Below are positions 30,020 to 41,275 of a stretch of 64,000 nucleotides of DNA, in pieces. Below the pieces are notes generated by a model that saw only the letters and a list, made by a program, of their open reading frames with translations, had not been told where the DNA came from and did no database searches. Each line of letters starts with the position of its first letter. Position 1 is the first letter of the stretch. This stretch comes from Caldichromatium japonicum (GTDB lineage: Bacteria; Pseudomonadota; Gammaproteobacteria; Chromatiales; Chromatiaceae), in the NCBI RefSeq assembly GCF_011290485.1, contig NZ_CP048029.1:1533155-1597154 (forward strand). Direction: 5' to 3'. The translations under genes were made by a program, and so were the position numbers.

Positions 30020-31453
30020 CTAGCTGCTCAGCTTGCGCTTGAGGATCTCATTGACTTGGGCCGGATTGGCCCGCCCGCCGGTCTGCTTCATCACCTGACC
30101 GATGAAGAAGCCGAAGATCTTTTCCTTACCTGCCCGGTATTGCTCGACCTGCGCGGGATTGGCTGCCAGGATGGCATCGATGATCGACTCGATGGCCGCC
30201 ACATCGGTGATCTGTTTGAGACCCCGCGCCTCGATCACCTGATCTGCGGTTTCACCGCTCTCCCACATACCTTCAAAGACCTGTTTAGCGAGCGTCCCCG
30301 AGACCGTGCCATCTTGAATCCGCTTCAACAACCCAGCCAGGGCCTGGGCCGTCACCGGGCTTTGGGTGATCTCCAACTCCGCACGATTGAGGGCAGCTGC
30401 CAGCTCCCCGTTAACCCAATTGGCCGCCAGTTTGGGATCCCCACAGGTGTGCGCAACGGCTTCAAAATAATCGGCCAGCTCGCGGCTGGTGGTCAAAAGC
30501 TCAGCGTCATAGGCCGACAGGCCATATTGGGTCTGAAAACGCGCGCGCCGGGCATCGGGCAGCTCAGGCAGGTCAGCCACCGCCGCAGCGATTAGCTCAT
30601 CGTCCAGTATCAAAGGGAGCAGGTCGGGGTCTGGAAAATAGCGATAGTCATGCGCCTCCTCCTTGCCGCGCATCGAACGGGTCTCGTCCTTGGTGGGGTC
30701 ATAGAGCCGGGTCTCCTGGACCACCGTCCCGCCAGACTCGAGAACCTCGATCTGGCGCGCGATCTCATAGACCAGCGCGCGCTCCAAGAACCGAAAAGAA
30801 TTAATGTTCTTGAGCTCGGTGCGGGTACCGAATGTCTGTTCACCCAAGGGACGCACCGAGACATTGGCATCCATGCGAAACGACCCCTCCTGCATATTGC
30901 CGTCGCTCACCCCGATATACCGCACGATCTGATGGATCTTCTTGGCATAGGCCACCGCCTCTGCCGGCGAGCGCAGGTCAGGCTCAGAGACGATCTCAAG
31001 CAAGGGGACCCCAGCGCGGTTGAGATCGATACCGGTCATGCCATGGAAGTCCTCATGCAGCGACTTGCCGGCATCCTCTTCGAGATGGGCGCGGGTGACC
31101 CCGATGGTCTTGGTGGTGCCATCGGGCAGCAGGATCTCGACATGCCCACGCCCGACGATCGGCTGCTCGTACTGGCTGATCTGATAGCCCTTGGGCAGGT
31201 CCGGATAGAAATAGTTCTTGCGGGCAAAGACCGAGCGGCGGGCGATCTCGGCATCGATGGCCCGCCCGAAGCGCACCGCCAGGCGCACCGCCTCGGCATT
31301 GAGCACCGGCAGGACCCCAGGCAGCCCCAGGTCGATGGCGCAGGCCTGGGTATTGGGCTCGGCGCCAAAGGCGGTTGGGGCACCTGAGAAGATCTTGGAG
31401 CGGGTCAGGAGTTGGGTGTGGATCTCAAGACCGATGACGGCTTCCCAGTGCAT
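30020..31453 (-). CDS. gatB: aspartyl/glutamyl-tRNA amidotransferase subunit B
   Basis: Kinase/tRNA-binding subunit of GatCAB, which amidates mischarged Glu-tRNA(Gln) or Asp-tRNA(Asn). The 477-residue product has the family start [32 protein letters not shown] and the C-terminal YqeY-like tail with [13 protein letters not shown]. gatC and gatA are not next to it; the neighbours are hemF upstream and hisB downstream on the same strand. Confidence 0.97.
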   Translation of the reverse strand: MHWEAVIGLEIHTQLLTRSKIFSGAPTAFGAEPNTQACAIDLGLPGVLPVLNAEAVRLAVRFGRAIDAEIARRSVFARKNYFYPDLPKGYQISQYEQPIVGRGHVEILLPDGTTKTIGVTRAHLEEDAGKSLHEDFHGMTGIDLNRAGVPLLEIVSEPDLRSPAEAVAYAKKIHQIVRYIGVSDGNMQEGSFRMDANVSVRPLGEQTFGTRTELKNINSFRFLERALVYEIARQIEVLESGGTVVQETRLYDPTKDETRSMRGKEEAHDYRYFPDPDLLPLILDDELIAAAVADLPELPDARRARFQTQYGLSAYDAELLTTSRELADYFEAVAHTCGDPKLAANWVNGELAAALNRAELEITQSPVTAQALAGLLKRIQDGTVSGTLAKQVFEGMWESGETADQVIEARGLKQITDVAAIESIIDAILAANPAQVEQYRAGKEKIFGFFIGQVMKQTGGRANPAQVNEILKRKLSS

Positions 31454-31549
31454 GGCTGTTGATATGGCTCACAAGGCAAAAAAGGAATACTAAGCCGAAG
31501 ATCCCTTTGACGACTAGACCGCCGCACCATACCCAACCCCTAGGTATGC

Positions 31550-32464
31550 CTATTCGCCGAGCCAATCGCGCACGATCAAGAAGCGCTCATAGAGCTCAGC
31601 CTCTAGGGTGCCGGGCTCTGGGCGGTCGTCATAGCGCCAACTGACCTCCGGCGGCAGCGAGACCAGGATCGATTGCGCCCGCCCCCCCGATTGCAACCCA
31701 AAGAGGGTCCCGCGGTCCTGGACTAGATTGAACTCGACATAGCGCCCGCGTCGCAGCCGTTGAAAGGCGCGCTCGCGTTCACCGTAGGTCTGATCCTTAC
31801 GCCGTTCAACGATAGGTAGATAGGCTGAAAGATAGCCATCGCCCACTGAGCGCACAAAGGCAAAGGTGTGGTCAAATCCGCCCTCGGCAAAGTCATCGAA
31901 AAAGATCCCGCCGACCCCGCGCGGTTCTTGACGGTGACGGATATAAAAATACTCATCGCACCATGCCTTGAAACGGGGGTAGAGATCAGTGCCGAAGGGT
32001 TCACATAGGGCGCGCGCAGTCCGATGCCAATGAATGACATCCTCTTCGTAGCCATAATAGGGGGTAAGATCAAACCCGCCGCCGAACCACCAGATAGGTT
32101 CGCCTTCCTCCCCAGCAGCGATGAAGAAGCGCACATTGAGATGCGATGAGGGGACATAGGGGTTCAAGGGGTGAGCGACCAATGAGACCCCCATGGCCTC
32201 AAAGCCTCGCCCGGCAAGCTCTGGGCGCTGGGCGCTCGCGCTCGGCGGCAGGCGCTCACCCTGGACATGCGAGAAATTGATCCCGCATTGCTCGAGGATC
32301 TCCCCTTGAATCACCCGGGTGCACCCGTCCCCGCCCTGGGGCCGGCTCCAATCGTCGGCGATGAGTTGGGCAGTGGGATCGAGTGTCAGGAAGGATTGGA
32401 TAAGCCGTTTTTGCAGGTTGCGCAGATAGGACCTGACGGCAGCGGTGTCGGGGCGGTCGAACAT
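31550..32464 (-). CDS. hemF: oxygen-dependent coproporphyrinogen III oxidase
   Basis: Oxidative decarboxylation of coproporphyrinogen III to protoporphyrinogen IX using O2, for haem and bacteriochlorophyll synthesis. The start at ATG 32464 ([13 protein letters not shown]) gives the normal 304 residues; a longer upstream frame has no support. Motifs [31 protein letters not shown] and [11 protein letters not shown] are intact. Its presence indicates tolerance of, or use of, oxygen. It is divergent from purK, with a GGGTACGC half-repeat at 32535 in the shared promoter region. Confidence 0.97.
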   Translation of the reverse strand: MFDRPDTAAVRSYLRNLQKRLIQSFLTLDPTAQLIADDWSRPQGGDGCTRVIQGEILEQCGINFSHVQGERLPPSASAQRPELAGRGFEAMGVSLVAHPLNPYVPSSHLNVRFFIAAGEEGEPIWWFGGGFDLTPYYGYEEDVIHWHRTARALCEPFGTDLYPRFKAWCDEYFYIRHRQEPRGVGGIFFDDFAEGGFDHTFAFVRSVGDGYLSAYLPIVERRKDQTYGERERAFQRLRRGRYVEFNLVQDRGTLFGLQSGGRAQSILVSLPPEVSWRYDDRPEPGTLEAELYERFLIVRDWLGE

Positions 32465-32691
32465 GGCGGTCGGTTCTCTCGGGATGATCCAAGTCAGCTG
32501 GGAAGAGGATTTGGGTTTCCTGTCGGCCAATTGTAGGGTACGCATGCCATCCCCCACCTGGCTGGGCAAGACAACGCCTCAACCCGCAATAGGGTCTGGC
32601 CGAAGCCGGGCTCCAGGTCCACAATACTGCTATACCCTGCCCCCAAACCCAAGGGCACACTGATTCATCATCGCAGACAAACAAGAGATCC

Positions 32692-33846
32692 ATGGATGTG
32701 TTTCCCTTTCCGATCGCGCGGATCGGTATCATCGGCGGTGGCCAGCTCGGGCGGATGCTGACCAAAGCGGCCAAGCGGTTGGGTTGCACCTGTGTGGTCC
32801 TCGACCCGACTCCAGGCTCTCCCGCCGGTCAGATCGCCGGGCATCAGATCGTCGGGCATTATCACGATCCGGCGAAGCTGCGCGAGCTGGCCGCAAGCTG
32901 TGACATCGTCACCTTCGATATCGAGGACATCGATACCGAGACCCTCATCCAACTCGAACACGAGGGCTTTCGCATCCACCCCTCGCCGCGGATCTTGGCG
33001 GTCATCCAAGACAAACTGATGCAAAAGGAGACGCTCGCCGCTGCCGGCATCCCGACCGCACCCTTCATCCCCATGCCCGAACCCAGCCCAGATGCCTTCG
33101 CTACCTTCGGTTATCCCCTAGTCCAGAAGGTCAGACGCGGAGGATATGACGGGCGGGGGGTGGCGGTGCTCCAGACCCCCGATGACTATCATCGCCACCT
33201 ACCGGCACCCTCGTTGGTCGAACGCTTTGTGCCGGCGGTCAAGGAGCTCGCCGTGGTGGTCGCACGCGGGCAAAATGGCGATTGCCGCTGCTATCCGTTG
33301 GTCGAGATGGTCTTTCGCGCGGGCGAGAATGTGCTCGATCATCTCCTGGCTCCGGCGCGTATCGCGCCACAAACCGCTCAGGCGGCGATGGATCTGGCAG
33401 TTCGCACAGTCGAGATGCTCGGCGGGGTCGGGATCTTTGGTATCGAGCTGTTCTTGACCGAGACGGGTGAGCTCCTGGTCAATGAGATCGCACCCCGTAC
33501 CCATAATTCTGGGCATCACACCATCGAGGCCAATGTCACGGATCAGTTCGAGCAGCATCTGCGCGCCATCCTGGGGTTCCCCCTAGGGTCCACCGATCAG
33601 CTCTCACCGGCGGCCATGATCAATCTGCTCGGCGCCCCTGATCATCGCGGGCGTCCGGTCATCCGTGGGCTCAAAGAGGCACTCGCCATCCCTGGGGTGT
33701 GCGTGCATCTTTACGGTAAGGCGGTGACAGCTCCTCATCGCAAGATGGGTCATGTCACCGTGCTCGACCCCGACATCGCCACCGCCGAACGCAAGGCATT
33801 GCGGGTACGCGAACTGATCGAGATCTCAGGGGAGGACCATCCATGA
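32692..33846 (+). CDS. purK: 5-(carboxyamino)imidazole ribonucleotide synthase
   Basis: ATP-grasp enzyme that carboxylates AIR with bicarbonate in purine synthesis. The 384-residue product opens [20 protein letters not shown] and has the ATP-grasp segments [16 protein letters not shown] and [17 protein letters not shown]. Its stop overlaps the purE start by four bases (ATGA). Confidence 0.97.
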   Translation: MDVFPFPIARIGIIGGGQLGRMLTKAAKRLGCTCVVLDPTPGSPAGQIAGHQIVGHYHDPAKLRELAASCDIVTFDIEDIDTETLIQLEHEGFRIHPSPRILAVIQDKLMQKETLAAAGIPTAPFIPMPEPSPDAFATFGYPLVQKVRRGGYDGRGVAVLQTPDDYHRHLPAPSLVERFVPAVKELAVVVARGQNGDCRCYPLVEMVFRAGENVLDHLLAPARIAPQTAQAAMDLAVRTVEMLGGVGIFGIELFLTETGELLVNEIAPRTHNSGHHTIEANVTDQFEQHLRAILGFPLGSTDQLSPAAMINLLGAPDHRGRPVIRGLKEALAIPGVCVHLYGKAVTAPHRKMGHVTVLDPDIATAERKALRVRELIEISGEDHP

Positions 33847-34352
33847 CCCAAACGCCTCGGTCGCCGCAGGTCGGTATCATCATGGGCAGCGACTCGGACC
33901 TGCCGGTGATGCAGCAGGCGGCAGATATCTTGGCCGAACTCGCAGTCCCTTATGAGTTGACCATCGTCTCGGCGCATCGCACACCCAAAAGGCTGTATGA
34001 CTACGCCCAAACGGCCGTTGAGCGAGGGTTGCGCATCATCATCGCTGGTGCCGGCGGCGCGGCCCATCTGCCCGGGATGGTCGCTGCTATCACCCCCCTG
34101 CCGGTGATCGGGGTACCGGTCAAGACCAAGGCGCTATCTGGCCTAGACTCCTTGCTCTCGATCGTCCAGATGCCGGCAGGGGTGCCGGTGGCAACGGTGG
34201 CGATCGATGGCGCCAAGAACGCCGGGCTCTTGGCCGCCCAGATCCTGGGCAGCGCCGATCCCCAGATCCGCGAAGCGATCGCTCGGTATAAGCGGGATCT
34301 AGAATCAGTCGTCATCGTTAAGGCCGCCCAGCTCGAACAGCCAGACCCTTGA
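33843..34352 (+). CDS. purE: N5-carboxyaminoimidazole ribonucleotide mutase
   Basis: Moves the carboxylate of N5-CAIR to C4. The 169-residue product has the substrate loop [12 protein letters not shown], the catalytic SAHRTPKRL and [11 protein letters not shown]. The translational overlap with purK matches their consecutive steps. Confidence 0.97.
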   Translation: MTQTPRSPQVGIIMGSDSDLPVMQQAADILAELAVPYELTIVSAHRTPKRLYDYAQTAVERGLRIIIAGAGGAAHLPGMVAAITPLPVIGVPVKTKALSGLDSLLSIVQMPAGVPVATVAIDGAKNAGLLAAQILGSADPQIREAIARYKRDLESVVIVKAAQLEQPDP

Positions 34353-34386
34353 ATCCCCTATCCCTTGAGTTAGAGAGGTCGATCCC

Positions 34387-35424
34387 ATGGACATCGCCGA
34401 ACTCTTGGCCTTCAGCGTCAAGAATAATGCCTCGGACCTCCATCTCTCGGCGGGCCTGCCGCCCATGATCCGGGTGGATGGCGACATGCGCCGCATCAAT
34501 GTCCCGCCGCTGGAACACCGCACTGTCCATGCGCTGGTCTATGACATCATGAATGATAAACAGCGCAAGGACTATGAGGAGTTTCTCGAGACCGATTTTT
34601 CATTCGAGATCCCGGGGGTAGCGCGCTTTCGCGTCAATGCCTTCAACCAAAAACGGGGTGCAGCCGCGGTCTTTCGCACTATTCCCTCCAAGGTGCTGAC
34701 CCTGGAGGAGCTCAAGGCGCCCAAGATCTTCAAGGACATCATCGATGTGCCGCGCGGCATAATCCTGGTCACGGGCCCGACAGGCTCAGGTAAATCCACC
34801 ACCCTGGCGGCCATGATCGACCACATCAACGAGACCGAATACTCGCATATCCTGACCATCGAGGACCCGATCGAGTTTGTGCATGTCAGCAAGAAATGCC
34901 TGGTCAACCAGCGCGAGGTGCACAAGGATACCCTGGGGTTCAACGAGGCCCTACGCTCGGCCCTGCGCGAGGACCCAGACATCATCCTGGTCGGCGAGAT
35001 GCGGGATCTTGAGACCATCCGCCTGGCGCTCACCGCTGCCGAGACCGGCCACCTGGTCTTCGGGACCCTGCACACCAGCTCGGCGGCCAAGACTATCGAC
35101 CGCATCATCGACGTCTTCCCCGCCGCCGAAAAGGACATGGTGCGCGCCATGCTCTCTGAGTCCTTGCGCGCGGTCATCTCCCAGACCCTCTTGAAACGCA
35201 TCGGCGGCGGACGGATCGCGGCCCATGAGATCATGATCGGCACCCCAGCCATCCGCAACCTGATCCGCGAAAACAAGGTCGCCCAGATGTATTCAGCCAT
35301 CCAGACCGGTCAGGCGCATGGGATGCAGACGCTCGATCAGTGTCTCAAGGATCTGGTCGCCAAGGGACTGGTCGCTCGCAGCGATGCGCGCGCCAGAGCG
35401 CAAAACAAGGAAGATTTCATGTAA
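34387..35424 (+). CDS. pilT: type IV pilus retraction ATPase PilT
   Basis: Cytoplasmic hexameric ATPase that depolymerises type IV pili for twitching. The 345-residue product has Walker A GPTGSGKSTT near residue 133, the Asp and His boxes, Walker B DPDIILVGEMRD and the C-terminal AIRNLIRE retraction motif. N-terminal LLAFSVKNNASDLHLSAG is typical. It is followed after 69 bases by pilU. Confidence 0.98.
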   Translation: MDIAELLAFSVKNNASDLHLSAGLPPMIRVDGDMRRINVPPLEHRTVHALVYDIMNDKQRKDYEEFLETDFSFEIPGVARFRVNAFNQKRGAAAVFRTIPSKVLTLEELKAPKIFKDIIDVPRGIILVTGPTGSGKSTTLAAMIDHINETEYSHILTIEDPIEFVHVSKKCLVNQREVHKDTLGFNEALRSALREDPDIILVGEMRDLETIRLALTAAETGHLVFGTLHTSSAAKTIDRIIDVFPAAEKDMVRAMLSESLRAVISQTLLKRIGGGRIAAHEIMIGTPAIRNLIRENKVAQMYSAIQTGQAHGMQTLDQCLKDLVAKGLVARSDARARAQNKEDFM

Positions 35425-35493
35425 TCGACCCCTTGCTCCCCATCTGCTGTGCGTTGGGGAATTCAAGGGCCTTAGAATTTGGAGGGCGAAGCG

Positions 35494-36645
35494 ATGGATG
35501 CCAAGCGCGTGATCGACCAATTGCTCCAGGCCATGGTCGAAAAGAAGGGATCGGATCTCTTTATCACCGCCGGCTGGCCGCCGACGATCAAGATCAACGG
35601 TGTGCTCTATCCGGTGACCAAGCAGCCTCTGAGTGCCGAACAGTCGCGCGAGATGGTCTATGAGATCATGAATGACCGCCAGCGGGCCGAGTTCGAGGAC
35701 ACCAAGGAGTGTCAATTCGCTATCGGACGAGAGGGGGCGGGGCGCTTTCGCGTCAGCGCCTTCGTCCAGCGCGATGCGGCAGGGATGGTCTTGCGCCGGA
35801 TCGAAAACCGTATCCCGACCCTCGAGGAACTCAGACTTCCCTCGATCCTCCGGGATCTGGCGATGAGCAAGCGGGGGATGGTGATCTTTGTCGGGGCTAC
35901 GGGCACCGGCAAATCGACCTCGCTGGCGGCCATGGTCGGCTATCGCAACCACCAAAGCTCGGGTCATATCATCACGATTGAGGACCCGATCGAGTTCATC
36001 CACGATCATGATGGGTGCATCATCACCCAGCGCGAGGTGGGGGTGGACACCGAATCCTTCGAGGTCGCCCTGCGCAATACCCTACGTCAGGCGCCGGACG
36101 TGATCCTGATCGGCGAGATCCGCACCCGTCAGACCATGGAATATGCCATCGCCTTTGCCGAGACCGGTCACCTGGTGCTTGCGACCCTGCATGCCAACAA
36201 TGCCAACCAAGCGATGGATCGCATCATCAATTTCTTTCCCGAAGAGGCGCGGGCGCAGGTGCTGCTCGACCTCTCGCTCAACCTCAAGGCGGTCATCGCC
36301 CAGCAGCTCGTGCCGCGCAAAAACGGCCAAGGACGGCGCGCCGTGGTCGAGATCCTGCTCAATACCCCCTTGGCCGCCGATCTCATCCGCAACGGCGAGG
36401 TCCATAAGCTCAAGGAGCTGATGAAGCGCTCAGGCGAACAAGGGATGATCACCTTCGATCAGGCGCTCTATAACCTCTATCTGGAGGGCGAGATCAGCTA
36501 TGAGGACGCGCTGCGTTATGCCGATTCGGCCAATGAGGTGCGACTGATGATCAAGCTGGCCGGCGGTAAGGCCGCGCCCGAGGTCGATGAGGCGCTCGAT
36601 GGGATACGCCTGGTCCAGGACAATGATCCTCAGCTCAAGCGCTAG
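35494..36645 (+). CDS. pilU: PilT-dependent retraction ATPase PilU
   Basis: A second retraction ATPase that assists PilT. The 383-residue product has Walker A GATGTGKSTS and Walker B APDVILIGEIRT. Start ATG 35494 follows GGAGGGCGAAGCG; an upstream in-frame TTG is less likely. Its last 11 bases overlap the 3' end of the convergent HD-GYP response-regulator gene. Confidence 0.96.
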   Translation: MDAKRVIDQLLQAMVEKKGSDLFITAGWPPTIKINGVLYPVTKQPLSAEQSREMVYEIMNDRQRAEFEDTKECQFAIGREGAGRFRVSAFVQRDAAGMVLRRIENRIPTLEELRLPSILRDLAMSKRGMVIFVGATGTGKSTSLAAMVGYRNHQSSGHIITIEDPIEFIHDHDGCIITQREVGVDTESFEVALRNTLRQAPDVILIGEIRTRQTMEYAIAFAETGHLVLATLHANNANQAMDRIINFFPEEARAQVLLDLSLNLKAVIAQQLVPRKNGQGRRAVVEILLNTPLAADLIRNGEVHKLKELMKRSGEQGMITFDQALYNLYLEGEISYEDALRYADSANEVRLMIKLAGGKAAPEVDEALDGIRLVQDNDPQLKR

Positions 36646-37729
36646 CCGTGAGCTCAGGATCCTTGAAGCGCTCGCGGATCTCAAGGATCTCGGGCAGGAG
36701 CTCAAAAAAGACCGCAAGGAGCTGCGGATCGAAGTGCTTGCCGGACTGAGCGCGCATCCAGTCGAGCGCATCCTCGACCTTCCAAGCGACTTTATAGACC
36801 CGCGCTGAGGTCAGGGCATCAAAGACATCGGCCAGGGCCACGATGCGCCCCGATTCTGGGATCGCCTCACCGGCCAGCCCCCGCGGATAACCGCTCCCAT
36901 CCCATTTTTCGTGGTGGGAGAGGGCGATCTCGCGCGCCAGTTGCAAAAGCTCCAAATCGCTGCCGGCGAGGATGTCGGCGCCGATCGTGGCATGGGTCTG
37001 CATGATCGCCCATTCCTTGGGGTCAAGTTTGCCGGGTTTGAGCAGGATGTGATCTGGGATACCGATCTTGCCGATATCGTGCATGGGACTGGCGTGGAGC
37101 ATCAGCTCACAGCGCTCTTCGTCCCAACCGATATGATGCGCGATCAGGGTCGAGTTATGGCTCATGCGCAGGATATGCTCGCCGGTCTCGTTATCGCGAT
37201 ACTCGGCAGCCCTACTTAAACGTCGCACGATCTCTAACTGGGTCGCGCGGATCTGATGGGTTCGCTCATGGACCAGGTGCTCGAGCACGGCTTTCTGGTC
37301 CTGGGCCAGGCGATGGGCGATATAGACATCGAGCATATTACGCACGCGGACGGCGACTTCAGCCTGATCGAATGGCTTGGCGATGAAGTCGCTGGCACCC
37401 AACTCGAGCGCGCGCATCCGATAATCGCGCGAATGCTGAGCGGTGAGGACCAAGATAGGGGGGGTTAAGGGATCGTGGCGTGCGGCAAGCTGTTCGATCA
37501 GATCAAAACCGCTTAAGCCCGGCATATCGATATCGAGCAGAATGAGATCGGTCGGCGCTTCCTCATAGACCTTCATAAAGGCATAGGGGTCCTGGACCAG
37601 GACGATATTTGAATAGCCAGCCGCTTTTAGCAGGCGTTCCATCAGGATGAGGCTCAGGCGTTCATCGTCCACCACCAGGATACGGGCGGTCTTGCGGTAG
37701 AGCTGATCGACGCGACTCATGCGATGCAT
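36635..37729 (-). CDS. response regulator with HD-GYP phosphodiesterase domain
   Basis: A 364-residue two-domain protein. The receiver (about residues 15-135) has phosphoacceptor Asp66 in LILLDIDMPGLSG and Lys in FIAKPFD. A coiled-coil linker leads to an HD-GYP domain (about 170-355) with MHDIGKIGIPD and HHEKWDGSGYPRGL, the full metal and GYP signature, so c-di-GMP hydrolysis is expected. The start ATG 37729 follows AAGGACC; ATG 37720 is an alternative. It is the last gene of a minus-strand signalling run and faces pilU tail to tail, overlapping it by 11 bases. Confidence 0.95.
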   Translation of the reverse strand: MHRMSRVDQLYRKTARILVVDDERLSLILMERLLKAAGYSNIVLVQDPYAFMKVYEEAPTDLILLDIDMPGLSGFDLIEQLAARHDPLTPPILVLTAQHSRDYRMRALELGASDFIAKPFDQAEVAVRVRNMLDVYIAHRLAQDQKAVLEHLVHERTHQIRATQLEIVRRLSRAAEYRDNETGEHILRMSHNSTLIAHHIGWDEERCELMLHASPMHDIGKIGIPDHILLKPGKLDPKEWAIMQTHATIGADILAGSDLELLQLAREIALSHHEKWDGSGYPRGLAGEAIPESGRIVALADVFDALTSARVYKVAWKVEDALDWMRAQSGKHFDPQLLAVFFELLPEILEIRERFKDPELTASA

Positions 37730-37770
37730 AGTAGGTCCTTGGGGGGAAGATCGCAGCAAGAGGGTGTGGT

Positions 37771-39003
37771 CTATCGCCGATTTAAACCTGGGTTGAGCGC
37801 TATAGGATCGAGCGGGACCTCGATTAGGGCGAGGTCATCGGCTTGCTCAATCCCGTTGCAATGGGCCTCAAAGGCGGCCATCAATGCCGGCAGGATGGGT
37901 GTGCCCGCTTGCCAGCAGGCGAGTACCTCGCCGAATGCGCCATCGATGAACAGACGCCCCTGCCGGTCGGCTGCCTCGGTCAGGCCATCAGTCATCAGAA
38001 GCAGGCGATCATCGGGGCGACAGTCCAGGTGTTTGACCTGTAGGTTAGGGATCTCGGGTAAGATCCCAAGGGGCAGATGCTGTGAGGGCAATTCATGCAA
38101 TCGCTCTCGGGTACGCAGATAGGCCATGGGCATTCCTCCGTTCCACCAGGTCAGATATTCGCCGGAGGCGGTCAGGGTGACCAGACAAGCGGCCATGAAA
38201 CGATCGGCTGGCAGCAGTCGGTGGAGCTTGCGATTGAGCTCGGCGAGCAGCACCGTATCCCCCAAACCTTTGGCAGTCATGGCATGAAAGATATCGGCAA
38301 CCGGCAAGGCAGCAATGGTTGCGGCCAGACCATGGCCGGTGAAATCAGCCAAGAGGATGCGCACCCCGCCATCCGGCAGATAGCCCATCAACAATAGGTC
38401 GCCATTGAACAGGCTCGCCGGGCGTTCGACCACAGAGATGGCAGGGATCTTTGGGCTCTGGGCCTTGATCGCCTGGCTCCAGATCCGCTCGGCGAGCCGC
38501 TGTTCCTCCTGATCGCGGGCGATGAGCTCCTCGAGCAGACGTTGTTTGGCTGTCACGGTCCGTTGCAAATCGCGGATCCGTTCTATGGCCATGATCCGCG
38601 CCCGCAATCGGATAAAGGAAAATGGTTTACCTAAAAAATCATCCCCTCCTGCCTCGATGCAACGCATCAGTGTGCATTCATCCTGATTGGCGGTTAAAAA
38701 GATGATGGGGATAAAGTCGGTGCCGGCGAGCTCTTTGATGCGTTGCGTCGCCTCTAACCCGTCCATCTCAGGCATGATGAGGTCCATGAATACGATGTCT
38801 GGGCGCTTTTGCGCGAAGCGATGGAGGGCCTCGCGCCCATTGGTCGCCTCCATGACCGCGAACCCTTCTTTGACCAACATGGCAGAAAGCAAGGAGCGGA
38901 TCGCCCGATCATCGTCAACGATCAGGGCCAGCCCCCGCCCGCCGGAGGATGCACGAGGCCCCTCAGAGCAGACAGTCGGTACGCTCAGAGAGGTCTCATT
39001 CAT
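37771..39003 (-). CDS. response regulator with SpoIIE/RsbU-type serine phosphatase domain
   Basis: A 410-residue protein. The receiver (about residues 25-145) has the acidic VDDDR, Asp74 in IVFMDLIMPEMDG and Lys in FLGKPFS. A coiled-coil linker is followed by a PP2C-like phosphatase domain (about 190-400) with LADFTGHGLAATIAA, MAACLVTL and LLLMTDGLTEA. Such proteins dephosphorylate STAS-domain antagonists in partner-switching circuits; no STAS or anti-sigma partner gene is in the window. The start ATG 39003 is preferred over TTG 39018. It lies 18 bases after the chemoreceptor stop and 41 bases before the HD-GYP gene. Confidence 0.93.
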   Translation of the reverse strand: MNETSLSVPTVCSEGPRASSGGRGLALIVDDDRAIRSLLSAMLVKEGFAVMEATNGREALHRFAQKRPDIVFMDLIMPEMDGLEATQRIKELAGTDFIPIIFLTANQDECTLMRCIEAGGDDFLGKPFSFIRLRARIMAIERIRDLQRTVTAKQRLLEELIARDQEEQRLAERIWSQAIKAQSPKIPAISVVERPASLFNGDLLLMGYLPDGGVRILLADFTGHGLAATIAALPVADIFHAMTAKGLGDTVLLAELNRKLHRLLPADRFMAACLVTLTASGEYLTWWNGGMPMAYLRTRERLHELPSQHLPLGILPEIPNLQVKHLDCRPDDRLLLMTDGLTEAADRQGRLFIDGAFGEVLACWQAGTPILPALMAAFEAHCNGIEQADDLALIEVPLDPIALNPGLNRR

Positions 39004-39021
39004 GGTCAGCGATACCAAGAC

Positions 39022-41235
39022 CTAAAAATCGGCCCATTCATTACCATCTGAGGCAGGCAGGGAGCACAATTGACCCGTACGCCCAGCATTGTGAACGATC
39101 GGGCGCTGTCCGGAAGGTGCTACGGCGCGCGTTTGCTCAGCTGCTGTGAGTTTAAAGACCGCTACCTGCTCGACCAAGGCCTGTGCCTGCTCGTCGAGCG
39201 ACTCGGCGGCGGCTGCGGCCTGTTCGACCAAGGCGGCGTTTTGCTGGGTGAACTCATCCATCTGGAGTATGGCCTGATTGACCTGCTCGATCCCTGAGGC
39301 TTGCTCGAGCGAGGCGGCGGCGATCTCTGACATCAGGGTGGTGACACGATTGATCGATTCGACGATCTCTGTCATCCGCCTGCCAGCCTCGTTGATCTGG
39401 GCGGCACCATGCTCGACCTTGATCGTACTATCGGCGATCAAGGCCTTGATCTCCTTAGCGGCATTGGCCGAACGCCGCGCGAGACTGCGCACCTCCCCGG
39501 CGACCACCGCAAACCCGCGCCCCTGCTCACCCGCGCGTGCTGCCTCGACTGCGGCATTGAGCGCCAGGATATTGGTCTGGAAGGCAATCGAATCGATCAC
39601 CCCGATGATATCGGCGATCTTTTTGCTGGATTCGGCGATCGCGGCCATGGTCTGCACCGAGGACTCGACCACGGCACCGCCCTTGACCGCAAACTCGGCA
39701 GTGGCCATGGCAAGCTGATTGGCCTGGCGGGCGTGATCGGCATTTTGTTTGACGGTGCTAGTCAGCTCCTGCATGGTGCTGGAGATCTCTTCCAATGAGC
39801 TCGCCTGTTCTTCAGTACGCTGACTCAAGTCCTGATTGCCGCTGGCGATCTCACTGGCGGCAGTCTTGATGGCATCGACCGACTCACGGATGCGCTCGAC
39901 CAGCTCGCGTAGATTGGCAACCGTAGCATTCACCCTCTCTTTGGTCTCCCCAAAGAGCCCAGGATAATCGCGGCTGATCGTCTGGGTGAGATCCCCTTGG
40001 GCCAAGGACTGGGCGACGCGCAGAAAGTCTTTGAGCCCAGTCTCGGTGGTGTCGAGGAGCTGATTGAGGAGCTCGACGATGTCGCGGGAAAAGCCCTGCT
40101 TGCCGGCGAGATCGAGCCGTTGGCCGAAATCGCCGCGGTTGGCGGCATCGACCAGCCCGTGGATCTCCGTGACCACGCCGATCAAGGCCTGGACAGTGGC
40201 ATTGATCCCTTCTTTGCTCTCGCCGAAAAGTCCCGGGTAATCGCGACTGATAGTCTGGCTCAGATCGCCTGCGGCGAGTGCCTTGGCGACCCGGTTGATG
40301 TCATTCAGGCCGCATTCGGTGATCTCATTGAGCTGATTGAGATAGCCGCCAACCTCCTTGCCGAACCCCTGTTTGCGGTCGAGAGCGATGCGCCGGCTGA
40401 AATCACCCCGGCCTGCGGCCTGGACCACCGCGCCGATCTCTTCGACCAACTGTTTCAGTGTTTGCTGCATCTCACGCAGAGAGGCGAGCAGACTGGTGGT
40501 ATCGCCTGGGCGAAGCACAATCTCGGCGGAAAGATCGCCAGCAGCGACGGCACGGACCTGGGCCAGCGCTTCGGCGGTTTCACCGCCGAGCTGATGGAGA
40601 ACCGAGCGGCTGGTCCAGAAGCCAACGCCCAGCCCGAGGGCCAGGGACAGGACAGCGAGGATTGCGGTTAGGGACTGGCTCCATACGGCAACCCGCATCG
40701 CTATACTGCCGACCTCATTGACCTGAGCGACCCGATTGTCGATCAGGGACTGGATCGCCTTGAGATAGGCATCGCCAACCTTGAGAAACTCGGCGGCGAA
40801 ATAGGTGTGCGCTGCGGCCCGATCGCCTGCATCCACCAGATCCAAGATATGTTGAACGGCATTGACATAACGCTCGCGGGCCTGCTTCATGGCCTCGATC
40901 CGCTCGATACCATCTGCCGTCCGGACGCTGGCGGTGAGCTGATTGATCTGCGCGGTGATCGCGCGGCTCAGTTCAGGTAAGCGGGCGCGCTCGCGCGCCA
41001 TATCTGCGGGCTCGCCCTCGAGCAGCAAGACATCGCGAACGACGCGGGCTACCTCGTTGACATGATTGATGATAGCGGTAGCGGTGATGGTATTGGGGAA
41101 GAGGTCGTTGACGATGAAATCGATATCTTGCTTTAGGACCCTGATCTGGTACCAAGCAATAACAGCAATCAATACTAACAGGGACAACACACCGCTAAAG
41201 CCTAAGGCGAGCCGCGTCGAGACCTTGAGATTCAC
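39022..41235 (-). CDS. methyl-accepting chemotaxis protein with tandem HAMP-like repeats
   Basis: A 737-residue inner-membrane chemoreceptor. TM1 is about residues 9-28, a four-helix-bundle periplasmic sensor spans about 30-185, and TM2 is about 187-210. After a HAMP domain comes a region with two near-identical blocks ([20 protein letters not shown] and [20 protein letters not shown]), i.e. poly-HAMP. The signalling tip [20 protein letters not shown] is intact. The extreme C-terminus ends EWADF, which resembles the NWETF-type pentapeptide that tethers CheR and CheB. The start is GTG 41235, preceded by GGAGCGG. An IS630 remnant lies just upstream. Confidence 0.94.
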   Translation of the reverse strand: MNLKVSTRLALGFSGVLSLLVLIAVIAWYQIRVLKQDIDFIVNDLFPNTITATAIINHVNEVARVVRDVLLLEGEPADMARERARLPELSRAITAQINQLTASVRTADGIERIEAMKQARERYVNAVQHILDLVDAGDRAAAHTYFAAEFLKVGDAYLKAIQSLIDNRVAQVNEVGSIAMRVAVWSQSLTAILAVLSLALGLGVGFWTSRSVLHQLGGETAEALAQVRAVAAGDLSAEIVLRPGDTTSLLASLREMQQTLKQLVEEIGAVVQAAGRGDFSRRIALDRKQGFGKEVGGYLNQLNEITECGLNDINRVAKALAAGDLSQTISRDYPGLFGESKEGINATVQALIGVVTEIHGLVDAANRGDFGQRLDLAGKQGFSRDIVELLNQLLDTTETGLKDFLRVAQSLAQGDLTQTISRDYPGLFGETKERVNATVANLRELVERIRESVDAIKTAASEIASGNQDLSQRTEEQASSLEEISSTMQELTSTVKQNADHARQANQLAMATAEFAVKGGAVVESSVQTMAAIAESSKKIADIIGVIDSIAFQTNILALNAAVEAARAGEQGRGFAVVAGEVRSLARRSANAAKEIKALIADSTIKVEHGAAQINEAGRRMTEIVESINRVTTLMSEIAAASLEQASGIEQVNQAILQMDEFTQQNAALVEQAAAAAESLDEQAQALVEQVAVFKLTAAEQTRAVAPSGQRPIVHNAGRTGQLCSLPASDGNEWADF

Positions 41236-41275
41236 TTAAGACCGCTCCATCTTATGCTTTTGAAAAAGACGAGAC

